From Streptomyces bluensis (GTDB lineage: Bacteria > Actinomycetota > Actinomycetes > Streptomycetales > Streptomycetaceae): a DNA stretch of 64,000 nucleotides. The notes beneath the pieces were generated by a model. The model was given only the letters and a program-made list of their open reading frames with translations, ran no database searches and was not told the DNA's origin. The stretch is taken from the NCBI RefSeq assembly GCF_014650715.1, contig NZ_BMVM01000009.1:298017-362016 (forward strand), in the 5' to 3' direction. Positions 49,101 through 61,100 of the stretch are shown here, one piece after another (the stretch's first letter is position 1; every line of letters starts with the position of its first letter). The position numbers were made by a program, and so were the translations under genes.

Positions 49101-52100
49101 TAGCCCTGGACCGTTCCGTCGCTCCCCTTGAGGTGAACGGCGGGATCGAACGCGCCGCGGTACACCAGGTTGTAGGCGCCCAGCAGGTACGGGTCGCTGA
49201 TGTCCAGGCCCTCCGAGTGGGCCTGGGCCGCCACGACCCAGAATGCCTTGGCCACGGTGTCGTCCCAGGGGGTCGCGGCGTCCAGGTGCAGGACCTGACG
49301 TCCCCTCCTTTCCTGTTCCGCGGGCGTCAGTCGGGCGATCATCCGGCTGGCGGCGACCGCGGCCCAGAACGCCTGCGCGAACTGCTGTTCGCTGAGCGGG
49401 AGCGGCATCCCGGTGATGCCCTGTGTCAGCGCCTCGCCTTCGTTCGGGTCCAGGATCCGGTCCATGGCCTGCTGCAACGAGGCGTCGGGCACGTGCTGGC
49501 GCAGAGGGCTGCCGGGGTGTGCGTCCAGTGTGGTGCGGGCGTTGTCGAGTACGGCCAGGTAGGCGTGCTCGTCGGGGGCCGGGCCGCCGGCCTGCTGGGC
49601 CAGGAAGGTCCACAGGTCGAGCCGGAACGGGGTCAGGCTGGAGAACAGCAGATCGTTGGCGCGCAGGATCTCCAGGGCTCCGATGCCCTTGAGGACGCGC
49701 TCGTACCGGCCGCCCGCCACACCGCGGTCGTCCTCGATGCCGACACCGAACTGCCGGCGCAGCGCCCGCACCAGCCGCAGCGTCGCCCGCCGCTGCTCCT
49801 CCGGTGAGGAGTACGCCCACAGGGGCAGCTCCATGTCCCGTGCCAGCTGGTCCAGCTCATGGTCCAGCGGCTCGGGCAGGTAGGTCACGACGCGTCCGGC
49901 GAAGCCGTCGGGCGTGTCCGAGAGCGTGAACGCGTTGTCCACGCGCAACCCGCTGGGCGTGGTGGGCGCATGGGTCTTGCGACGGGCGAAGTTGGCGACG
50001 TGCTGGGCCAGCGGCACGTCGTCCAGGGGATCGTCGACGTGCGGCGGCGGCACGGTCTCCGGATGACCGAACCTCGGGTCGCCCGCGGAGGCGCCGTAAC
50101 ACACCTCCAGATAGATCTCGTACTCCGGTGGCAGCTGGAGGACTTCGGGCAGCCCGGCGATGTAGCGTCCGCCGTCCTCGGCGCTGAGGTACACCGTCCG
50201 TCCCTTGACGGACAGGCTCATCCCGCCCGGCAGGCCATGGGCGGTGAAGGCGTAGGTCGCCGGGTTACGGGACGTGATGGGCTGGTGGGCTACCTGCATG
50301 CGCCCTTCGCCGGTCGGCACCGTGTGCGCGAGCTTCCACCAGGTGAAGTACGTGCGCAGGAGGTGCTGACGCAGGCGCAGCTGGTCCGTGATGGACATCC
50401 GGCCGAACCGCCTGTGGTCCTTCGTGACCAGCGTCCAGGAGTCCACCTCGCTGTCACGGAACCGGGTCGTGCCGTCCACCCCCTGCCACTCGCGGTCCGG
50501 GAACGGCATCGGCGTGGCGCTGGGAGTCGCCGGGACCCAGTCGCCGTACGGCAGGTTCTCGTCGTGGTCGATCAGCGCCAGGACGTGTTCACGGCGGGTC
50601 CCGTTGCGCTGGAGGCGTCCATCGCCGCTCGGCCCCCACACGGGGCGGCCCAGCAGGTCGGCGACGGTCTGGAGCGCTTGCGCGTAGCGGCCGCCCAGGT
50701 ACGGCACCGCGAGGACGAGCGGCACGTCCTTGGGCAGCTTCGCCAGCTCCGGGTCCGCGGCCAGCTTGCGCGCCAGTTCCTCGGCGTTCAGCACCTGCCC
50801 GTCGAAGGTGCGGACGAGGCCGTCCCCGGCGGACGCGGCGGACACCACATAGGCGTTCTCGCCCCAGGGCGCGGTGTAGTCCTCGACCCTCTTGAGCGCC
50901 TTGCCCGACCAGGACTCGTAGAGCCGCAGCTTCGCGGGCAGCACCCGCTCCACCTTCTCGCTCGTCCAGTTGCGGCCCCGCACCCTGCCGGAGGCGTCCC
51001 TCATCAGGGTCTCCGGCGACAGCAGCGGGTCCGCGGGACCCCCGACCGGCGGCTGCACGGCCGGGGCCGGAGCCGGCGGGGCGAACAGGATGAGGTCCCC
51101 TTCCTCGGCGGGAGCCGCGGAGGGGGCCTGGGTGCCCTGGGGGTTGCGGACGGGCGAGGTCCACCGGCCCGGAGCCTGGGCGGCCTGGTCCATCAGGGTG
51201 AGGATGGTGCTGGGCACGGACGGATCGGTGCCCGTCAGCATCATGGGGGCGCCATAGCTGTGCGCGGGACGCCCGGTGCGCTGCGTGAACCGCTCCGTCA
51301 GCCGCGCGCTGAAAGCGCCGGGACCGGTGGTCAGGAACACCACCGGCGTGCCCAACGGCGTTGCGGCCAGCCCCGGATCGAGGTCCAGCAGGGCCAGGAA
51401 CTCGTCCTCGGACAGGGTCAGGGGAGCGCTGCCCGGCAGATGCAGCACCACCTGTCCCGCCTGGTTCACATGGACGACGTACAGCAGCGGCATGGGCTTG
51501 CCGGAGCCGACCCAGGGAGGCTGGACCTGCTGGATGGTGGTGCCGTTGGGGCCAAGGGACATCTGGCGTACGGAACCCCAGGTGACGCCCGCGGGCATGG
51601 GTGTACCGCCCCAGTTGACGCCCTGGACGTTCTGCCCCTGCCACAGCAGGGCCGCCGGGCCGAACGCGCCGTTCTCCTTCAGGTGGTAGGCGGCCAGCAC
51701 ATCCGGGTTGCCGGCGTCCACACCCTCCGCCAGCGCCTTCGCCGCCAGCCCCCACAGGGCCTGCTGCCGCGACCGGTCCCAGGTGGCGGAGGGAGGCAGA
51801 TGAAGCACGTTACGGCCCACGCGCTCCCGGTCCGCCTGCGGTATGGCGCGGAACAGCAGCCGGGCGGCACGGACGGTGGCCCAGAGCGTGGACGCCACCT
51901 GCCTCGGGGTGAACGACACACCGGCGGGCAACGACTGCACGTAACGCATCGCTGACTCGCCGCTGGTGGCGAGCTGCTGGAGAGACGCCTGCAAAGCCGT
52001 TGACGGCACCTGCTCGCTGAGCCTGGCGCCGGGGTCGGCCGCGATCCGGCCGGCGGCGAAGTCGAGCAGCCTCAGGTAACCGGCCTCGTCCGGGGCCCGT

Positions 52101-55100
52101 CCGGTGTACTCCTCGGTGAGGAAGTCGAACATGTCCAGCCGGAACGGCGTCAGATGACTGAGCGCCGGGTCCTGGGCCCGCATCCGCTCCAGTGCGCCCA
52201 TGCCCTTGAGGACCCGCTCGAACCGGCCGCCCGGCACACCGCGGTCGTCCTCGATCGACACACCGAACACAGAGCGCCACGCCCGCACCAGCCGCAGCAT
52301 GGCCGCCCGGCTCTCCGCACCCGGCGGCAGACCCGCGTCCCGGGCCAGCTGGTCCAGCTCGGGAGGCAGCGGATCGCGGCGGAAGGTGACGCGACGCGCG
52401 CGTTCGCCGCCGGCGCCGTCGACGATGACGCGGTCGTCGTCGTTGAGACCGGTCTGCCTGGTGGGCGCGTCGACGTCCCGCCCGCTCTCGTTGGCGACGT
52501 ACTGAGCGAGGGGCACGTCGTCCAGCGGGTCGTCGATGTGCGGTGCCGGGCGGTGGGACTGCCGGTCCTGATACGGGTCGCCGTCCGACGCGGACCAGCA
52601 GACCTCCAGGTGGATGCGGTGGCCCGGGGGCAGCGCACGCACCTCGGGCAGCCCACCGATGTAGCGTCCCGCGTCCCGCTTGCCCAGCTGCACGATCTTG
52701 TCGCCGCCGAGGGGAATCCCCACCCGGCCGGCCTTGCCATGGCCGGCGAAGACGTAGACGGCGCGGTCCGGGTTGACCGGCTCCGAGCCGTTGTCCACAA
52801 GGTCGTTGCCGGCTGGGAGCCGGTGGACGAGGTTGCGCATCCGGAGGAAGGCCCTGAACCGCCGCTCACGGCGGCGCGCGTCGGTCCGCGCGACGGCCAT
52901 CCGGCCGAACCGCTGACCGTCGTCGCTGACCAGCGGCCGGGTTTGGACATCGCTGTCCCGGAACTTCGTTCCGTCCAGCGCCGTCCACTCGCGGTCCTCG
53001 TGGGGCACCGTCACGGCCGGCGGGTCCTCGGGCACCCAGAGTCCGGACGGCAGCTTCTCGTCACGGTCGACGATCACCGGGCGATGCCCGCCCGCGTCCG
53101 CGTCGAAGACCATCCGGGCCTCGCCACTGGCGCCGTAGGCCCGTCGGCCCAGCTGGGCCGCCACCTTGGTCAGCATCTGCGCGTACTGGTCGCCCGCGTC
53201 CCGCACGACCAGCACCACCGGCACGTCCTTGGGCAGCCCGGCCAGCTCCGGGTCGGCCGCCAGCAGGGCGGCAAGCCCCTCCGCGTCCAGCACCCGCCCG
53301 TCCGGCAACCGCACCTGCCCCTGGTCGGCGTCGGCCACCAGGAAGTACGCCGAGTCCGGCCAGGGCGCGCTCTCCTCGGACGAGATCCTCGGCGGCTGGC
53401 CGGGCCGGGTCTCGATGACCCGCACCCGGCCGGGCAGCACGCGGCTGATCGGCCTGCCCGTCAGGTTGCGGCCCTGCGGGCGCCCCGACGGCCCCGCGAT
53501 CCGGGTCTGCGGCGCCAGCACGGGGTCGTTGGGGCCGAGGAAGGTGCCCGGCGCAGCCGGTGCCGCCGGTGCGGCCGGTGCGGCCGGTGCGGCCGGTGCG
53601 GCCGGTGCGGAGGAGCCGCTGGGGCCGCCCGGCGGCGGGGCGAACAGGGACGCCTCGTCCGGGTTCGCCGTGGCGCCGGGCGCTGCCCCGGCGCGGGGGC
53701 TGTTGTACTGGGGGACCAGATCGGCGACGAACTGGGACAGCTCCAGGTCCATGCCGACCGAGCCCGCCGCCGCGATCAGGACGAACGGCAGCGCCTGGTG
53801 CGGTACCGGAGTGGGCCGGCCGAGGGACGTGAAGTACGAGCCGATGAGCTGGTGCAGGCCGCCCCAGGTCAGCGGGGTGGTGGCGCCGCGTGCCCCACGG
53901 ACCTGCTCCAGCGCCCAGAAGCCGCGCAGCAACGCCTCGAACGCGGCGCTGTTGTCCTCCAGCTTCGGACCGTAGATCAGGCGGATGGCCCGTACCCAGC
54001 GCCGTACGTCCGGTGCCCGGTTCCGGTCGCCGGTCGTCAGCTCGGCCAGACGGCCCAGTTCCGCCGAGCTCGGCTCGGGCCTGAAGCCCACCCACCAGTC
54101 GCCCTCGGGCAGTTGGAGCCGGGGTTCGAGACCGGTGCCGGGATCGGCGGGGGCGAGGCCGGGCTCCTGACCGCCGGCGGTCGTCCACACCTCGCGGTCC
54201 CAGCTGTTGGCCAGCTTCTGGCCCGCGACCGGCTCGTCCAGCGGGTCGTGCGGCGGCGCGCCCGCGATGTCGGCGCCCGTGACGAGCACGGCCGTGTCGC
54301 GTGGCTGGGCGATCAGGTGGGGGTCCGTGGCGAAGAGATGGTCGACGAGGCGGGCGTAGTCGACGCTCTTGCTCCGGCCGTCCGCCAGCGGGAGTTCGGC
54401 GGTGGCGGCGTCGCCCTGGAGGCCGACGACGTACGCCTTGGTGAACGGCAGCTCCAGCGCCGGGCTCTCCATGGGCGCCGGGCCGCCGCGTACCAGGGTG
54501 AAGTGCTTGATGTCGGGCAGCGGTCCGTACGGGCTCGGGCCGGCCGCCAGGGCCTGGGCGGCGGCCGGGCGCAGGTCCACACCCACCGGCTTGCCCTTCG
54601 GGTCCCGGTGGTGGGCCTGAACGACCTGGTTGACCGGGACCTTGGTGCCGTCGGTTGCGACGACCTCCGCCCGCCACCGCACCGCGGACGGCGTCCGATC
54701 GGGGTCGCCGAGGACGGCGAGGGCGGCTCGCGCGCCCTCGACAAGGCTCTCCAGCTGCGGCCGACGGTCCGCGGGCACCTGCGCGAGCAGACCGGACGCC
54801 TCGTCGACGACCGCCCGCAGACGCTGCTCCACGGGGCTGCCGACGGGCAGCGGCGCGCCCAGGGCGTAGGAGCCCAGTGTCATGGCGACGCTGTGGGCGT
54901 CCGCCGGGGACAGCAGCCTGCGTGGGCTGCCGTCGGCCAGAGGCAGTCCGTCCGTGACCACGGCCAGGAAGTGCGCGAAGCCCTGCACCACCGGGTTGTC
55001 GACGATGCGCCCGATGCCGTCCTGGAGCACCTCGTCGGTCAGGGGGGCCGGGAACATCGCGGCACGCTGGTAGATGGCCCGAGTGAGCTGGGAGAGCTCG

Positions 55101-58100
55101 GCGACCACTTGCCGTGTTTCCTCCCGGGACAGGTGCTGGCCGGTGATCCCGTAGTGCCGCAGTTCCATCAGGATCAGCGCGAACAGCAGCCATCCCTCGC
55201 CGGTGTCCAGCTCCCGGTAGTCGTCCATGTCGACCGTCAGCTTCTGGTCGACGGTCCTGCCCTTCGACGTGCGTCCCGTCAGCGCGGCGGTCAGATGCTC
55301 ACGCGGCGACGGCACATCGCCGACCGTCGCGTCGAAGAAGTCGGCGTAGTGCGGCTTGCCCGGGGCGAGGCGCTGCTGGTAGTGCGCCAGGAGCCTGGCG
55401 GCCGCGGTGTGGAATTCACCGCTGATCGCGTCGTGGTGCTCGTCGAGGAAAGCGCGCGTGCGGGGCCGCAGGGCTCGCAGCACGCTGTCGAGCGGATGGC
55501 GGGACGCCACCGGCAGCATGTTCTTGGCCATCGTTCCCGGCGTGTCGGGGAAGGCCGTCAGCCAGATGACGGCGTTCGGCCGGGCGCTCGTGTGGCTGAA
55601 CGACAGCCACGCATAACCCCACACCTCGTCGATGTCCGGGATGACCGAGAGGAACGGCATGAACTGGGGCGCCAGAGCACTCCGACCGGACACGCGGCGC
55701 ACGAAGTCCGCGGCGACCCGCATGCCGAAGCCCCGGCCCGTGGCCATCAGAGGCAGCAGATGCCTGACCGCCAGCCGGTCCACGGCGACGTCCTGGAGTT
55801 CCCTGAGGCCAAGGGCCGGGAGACCGGTGGTCGGCTGCGTGTACGAACGACCGTCGTGGCCCCGGGCCGCCGGCTGCACCCAGATGCCCTCGGCCTCCGG
55901 GGTGACCGTCCAGCCGCCGATACGCGACAGCAGGTCGGCGAGAAGGATCGGCGTGTTCCTGGCGTCCGTGACCGTCAGGGCGTCCTCGGCCGCGGCCAGC
56001 CGGGCCAGTGCCTCCTGCGGAGACTGCCTGCGCTCCCCCGGCAGCGACGCCATCGGGTCGACGACGAACTCCGCGATGTTCAGGCTGACCCGCTTGGGCT
56101 CGTCCTCGCCCGGCGCCACCTCGGGCTTCGCGTCAATCTCGAACAGCCCGTCAGGGGTCCGCCAGAACGACGTCGCGTCGGTGACGATCTTGAGACCGTG
56201 GCCGTGGGCCAACTCCCGCTTCGGGGGGAGCAGGGCCGGCTGCCCCTCAGGGATCACACCCCCTGCGGCGGTGGTCAGCGGATGGCGGTTCTCGGGCTCC
56301 AGACCGAGCGCGCCGTAACGGCGTCCGATCGCCGCGTCGAGCACCGCGTGCGCGAGGGACGACGACTGGCTGAACTCCCCCAGCGCGCCCGCCGTCACCG
56401 GTCCGGCGGGATCGACGGCCTGCCCGGCGGGATCGATGACCAGCGCCCGCGCGCCGGACGGCGCGACGGCCGGGGGACGCGCCGCCACCTGGCCGCCGGC
56501 ACCGGCCGTCAGGTCCACCCACACCACGCCGTCGGCCCCGCCGAGGTGGTAGGCGGCGAAGGCGTGCCCCAGCCGGTCGCCCTGACGCCGCGCCAGGACG
56601 AGGGCCGCGGCGCCGGGTCCGGCCGCGGTGACGGCCTGCGCCACCGCGTCCCACGCGCCCACCTGACGCCAGCCGGGGCCGACCGCCAGGGAAGCCGTCG
56701 CCGAGCTGGTGTCCACCGCGGAGTCGTCCACCGTACGGGCCGGACGCACCCCCTGCGGATACAGCTCACCGCGCAGCCCGCGCAGCAGCTCCAGGCACCG
56801 CTCCGGGGTCATCCCCTCGGCCGGGCCCCGACGGACCACCGCCCGTACCCTGCGCAGCAGTTCGGCACGGCTCAGGACGGGGAGCGGACCGCGTGCGGCG
56901 ACCTGCGTGGCGGTCTCCGCCGCCCGCCGCGCCGTGGCGGTGTCCGTCCGCGGGGCCACGGCCGCCGGGGCGGCCGACTCGGTGGCCGGGCGGCTGCCCG
57001 TGGCGGGGCCGACGGCGTTCAGGGCCGCGGTCGCCGGGCGGCCGGCGCGGGGCCGGGCGGCGGGGGTGCGGGACATCGAGCTGAGCGGGTACGCGGCGCG
57101 GCCGGTGCCCTCGCCACGGCGTACGGACTCCAGGGTGCCGGCCAGGGCGGGCAGCCGGCGCCAGGCGTCCGCCTGGGCGCGTGCCTGGTCCAGCAGGTCC
57201 TGCCGGGTGTCCCGCAGGGACTGCCGCAGGCCCCGCACATGGGCCAGGTCGGTGTCACGGAACGCGGTCCGGCGGGCCAGCACGGTGGCGGTACGCCGCT
57301 CGGCGCTCCGGGCGCGGGCGAGGGCGCGGTCCGTATCACGGCGCACCTGGTTCAGGTGGGCGCGTGCCGTGTCGAGGGCGGTGCGGGCCGCGGGCAGCGC
57401 GGCCTGCGCGGCGGCCAGCGCCGCGTCGCGGCCCTCGTGCCGCTGCCGTACCGACAGCCAGGCGAACCGGGCGCTCTCGGCGCGCTGCCGTGCGTCCGCC
57501 AGGCCCGGCGGGGCGGCCCCGGCCGCCCCGGCCGCGCGCTCGATGCTGTGCGCCTCGGCCTGTGCCTGCCGCCAGGCCAGCCGGGCCTGCTGCACCATCT
57601 GCGCGGTCGGCCGGGCTTCCGCGACCCGGACGGCCTGTTCGGCGCGGTCCAGTTCGGCTTCCGCGCCGCGGACGGCGTCCGCGGCGCTCTCGCGGGCCGT
57701 CCCGGCGTCGCGGACGGCCGTCTCGTAGGTGGTCAGCGCCGAGTCGTGGTCGGCGGCGGCCGCGGTCACCGCCTGCTCGGACTGCTCCAGGACGCGTTCG
57801 GCCACGGGCAGTTCGGCCAGCAGTTCCCGAACGGCGGTGGAGTCCTGGGCCTCGGTCGCGACGGCGGTCGTGTAGGCGTCGGCGGCGGCGCGCAGCGTCT
57901 GCCAGGTGTCCGCGGTGGCGTCGGTGAGGTCGGCGAGGGTGCCGTCTGCGGTGAACGGGAAGTGGTGCGGGCCGTCGTCGGTGCGGACGACGAGTTCGAC
58001 GGGCTTGCCCGCGGTGGCGGCGGTGCGGGAGGCGACGAACAGGGCGCGCGCCAGGCGGGTGTTGTCCGGGTCGTCGCCGAGCGCCAGCCACAGCTGAGCC

Positions 58101-61100
58101 GAGGGGTCCTGCGGGTCGATGGCGTCGGCCAGCGTCCGGGGCAGGTCCAGGACGGGGTGGCGGGTCCAGTCCCGCAGGTCCGCGGCGTCCTGGTCGGCGA
58201 GCATCGCGGGCAGGTCGTAGAGGCGCGGCTGCGGGCGGGCCGGGGTGACACCGAAGCCCAGCACGTCCTCTTCGAACAGGCGCATGTGCGCGGTGCCCGC
58301 GACATAGCGGGTGCCCTCCGGTCCCGCCACGGTGATGACGGTGTCCACCAGCGTCTCGTAGGTGCGCGTGCCCCGCCCGTCCTCGGGCTGCTGGTCCCGG
58401 CCGCCCCGTACCCGGTCGTAGGCGGTGCTCGTCGCGGTGCTGCCCGCCGACGTGGCGTGCGGCTGCTGGGCGGCCACCGGGAAGCTCAGGCCCAGCAGTT
58501 GGACGTTGCCGGTCTGGAGGCTGTGCGTGCCCTGCCGGCTCACCGAGAAGGAGCTGCCGGCCGACGAAGTCGACGTCGAGGTACGGGTCTGGGTGCGCGC
58601 CCGGTCCAGGGCGACGTCACCGGCGTCGGTGACCGGCCGCGGGTTGTGCAGGGTCACCCCGATCGACGGTGCGGCATCGGGGCTCTGCAACGGCCAGCTG
58701 CCAGGCATTTGGGGAGTGAGGCCCGCGGCGGCGCGCGGCGGGTCCACGGCGATGGACCCGGACTGGATCAGCTCGCCGAGACGGGTGGCCGCCGCGTCGT
58801 CGGAGACGTTCGCGGGCAGCCCCCACGAGGCGGTCAGGTCCGGCGCGACCTCCCGCAGGGCCTGGGCGAGCTGGGTGAAGGCGTTGAAGCGGTACACCGG
58901 CGTGGGCCCGGTCGGCACCAGGCGGGGCCCGCCCGGGAACGGCCGGATGCCGGTGTCCCGCGTCTCCTGCGGCGACATCGCCAGCGGATCGTGGTCCAGC
59001 ACCAACGGGCTGTAGGGCTGTTCGGCATCCCGCGGCTCGGCGGCTTCGGAGCCGGTGAACCGCAGCTCCGCCGCGACCGGCACGGTGATCGAACGCGGCG
59101 GGCGGCCGGCGAGCATCCGGCGCACCCAGGCGGTCATGCGCTCCCGGAGGTCCCCGTCCAGGCCCGACAGGTTCAGCAGCCCGGCCTGGATGATGCCGCC
59201 GGGGATGTTCGCGGGCCACTCCCAGACCAGTTCGGAGCGGACGAAGGCGGTGACGAGGAAGTCGACGTCGAAGTCGGCGGCGACGTTCGTCCGCGTCCAG
59301 TAGCGGTCATCGGCGCTGAGCTGCGAACGCACCGTGCGGGACCGCGTGTTGGTGAGCGCGATCGACGGGCCGTCGCGGTCCGTGCGGCCGAGGAAGCCGG
59401 GCTGCGGATAGCGGGAGACCGGATTGACGGCAGTCTGGTGGGTGAAGGCGGTCGTGGTGGAGGTGGCCCTGGCCTGCGGGGTGTGCGCGGTGATCTGCTC
59501 CATTCCGGCGCCCTCGTGGGCCGGGCGGCCCAGGACCCCGCGCAGCGCCGGGGTCTGCAGCAACGGCTCGGCGAGCAGCACCACTTCCACGAGGCGCGCA
59601 CCGCCGTAGGCGATGTGCAGGAACGGGAGGCCGAGACCGCCCGAGCCGTATCCGAGCAGGGCGGGCAGCCCCAACGGCCCCGTGAGGACGGTCAGTTCGC
59701 CGGCCACGCCCTCCAGGTAGGAGGCGTGGCCCGGCTGCATGGACCCGGGCGCCTCGGACTCGACGAGCGCGGTGAGTTCCCGGCCCAGCCGGTCGCGCTG
59801 CTCCCGGCGGTCGACGGTGTCGCCGAGCTGGGTGACGGACAGCACGCTCGCGTAGCCGAGCTGGCGGGTCCGGGCGAACTGGTCGGGCAGCGGAACACCG
59901 GGCACCGGCCGGCTGAGGGCGAGGAGCCCCGGTATGCCCGGGTACCACTGGGGCTGACGGGCCAGGATGTGGACGGCGGCCGTGTACGTCACCGAGCGCG
60001 GCAGGTCGATCGCGACGGTCACCGGGGGACGGCTGCCGAGACCGAGGGTGTTCCCGGCGACGGTGCGGACCCCCCAGCGGACCGTCACCAGCAGGGTCAT
60101 GTCGTTGCCGAGCCCGTGGTGCGGGCCCTCCTCGTAGGGGGCGCGGGTGGTTCTCGTACTGGCGGTCAGGGCCTCGGAGGTGTCGACGCGCCGGGAGTAG
60201 GTCTGCCGTGCGCTGGGGTTGGCCTGGTGGACGAGCGCCGCCGGGTCCTGGGGCGGCGCCTGGAGGCCGGTGGCCGTGACGTTGCCCTGGCGGACCAGGC
60301 CCACGGTGCGGGAGTGGCCCGCCGAGTCCACCGAGTTCACGTCGTGCTCGGTGTAGATGTTGTCGGTGCCCAGATGGCTCGGGTTGCTCATGACACCGCG
60401 GATCTCCGCGATCATCACCTGGTCCGCCGCCATGCCGGGCAGGTTCACGAACTCCACGACATGGGTGCTCTCAAGGATCTGCGGGGCCCGCGCGAGGAGC
60501 TGGCTGGGCCTGATTCCCGCATGCAGCGCCTCGACGGCGACGGTGCCCTGGTCGTTCCTCGGGGCACCCACGAGGGACCTCGACAGCCGCTTGTACGCCA
60601 CGGCCGAGAAGGTGACGGGCAGCAGCACCGCCGAGGTCAGCGGGGAGCCCACGTACTGCTGGGCGAATGCGGCGGCCCCGTTGACGGGACCCGCCAGGCG
60701 GGCGGGCACGACGCTCTGCGCGGCCGTGGACGCCTGGTGCGCGGCGCCGGTGATCAGTCCGGCCGCACCGCCCGCGGCGCCCGACACACGGGCGACGGCC
60801 TCCTGTACGGCGCGGGCGAGGCGGCCGGGTTCCGGGCGGCCCGGATACGTCCCGGCGGCGATCATCCGCATGGCCTCCATCAGGGCGGCGGCACCGCGGA
60901 ACGTGTCCACGACCGCGCCCGGCGGCAGCTTGGTGATGCCCGGCAGCGGATTGCCGTTGCGGTCGACCATGTTGAGGCGGACGAAGTCGTCGTTGGGGCC
61001 CCCGTCGGTGACCGGCCGGCGGATCACATGGCCCGGACGCGGCCCGGCCGGGCCCTGGGCCCTGTTCGGCACGCGGGTGCGGTAGTGCGGGACGAGCAGC

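Noticed and set aside
28550..53527. A CRISPR array or other non-coding repeat array
   Set aside because: The repeat period is about 2.1-2.8 kb, the repeats keep one reading frame and diverge like protein domains; no short direct repeats with unique spacers.
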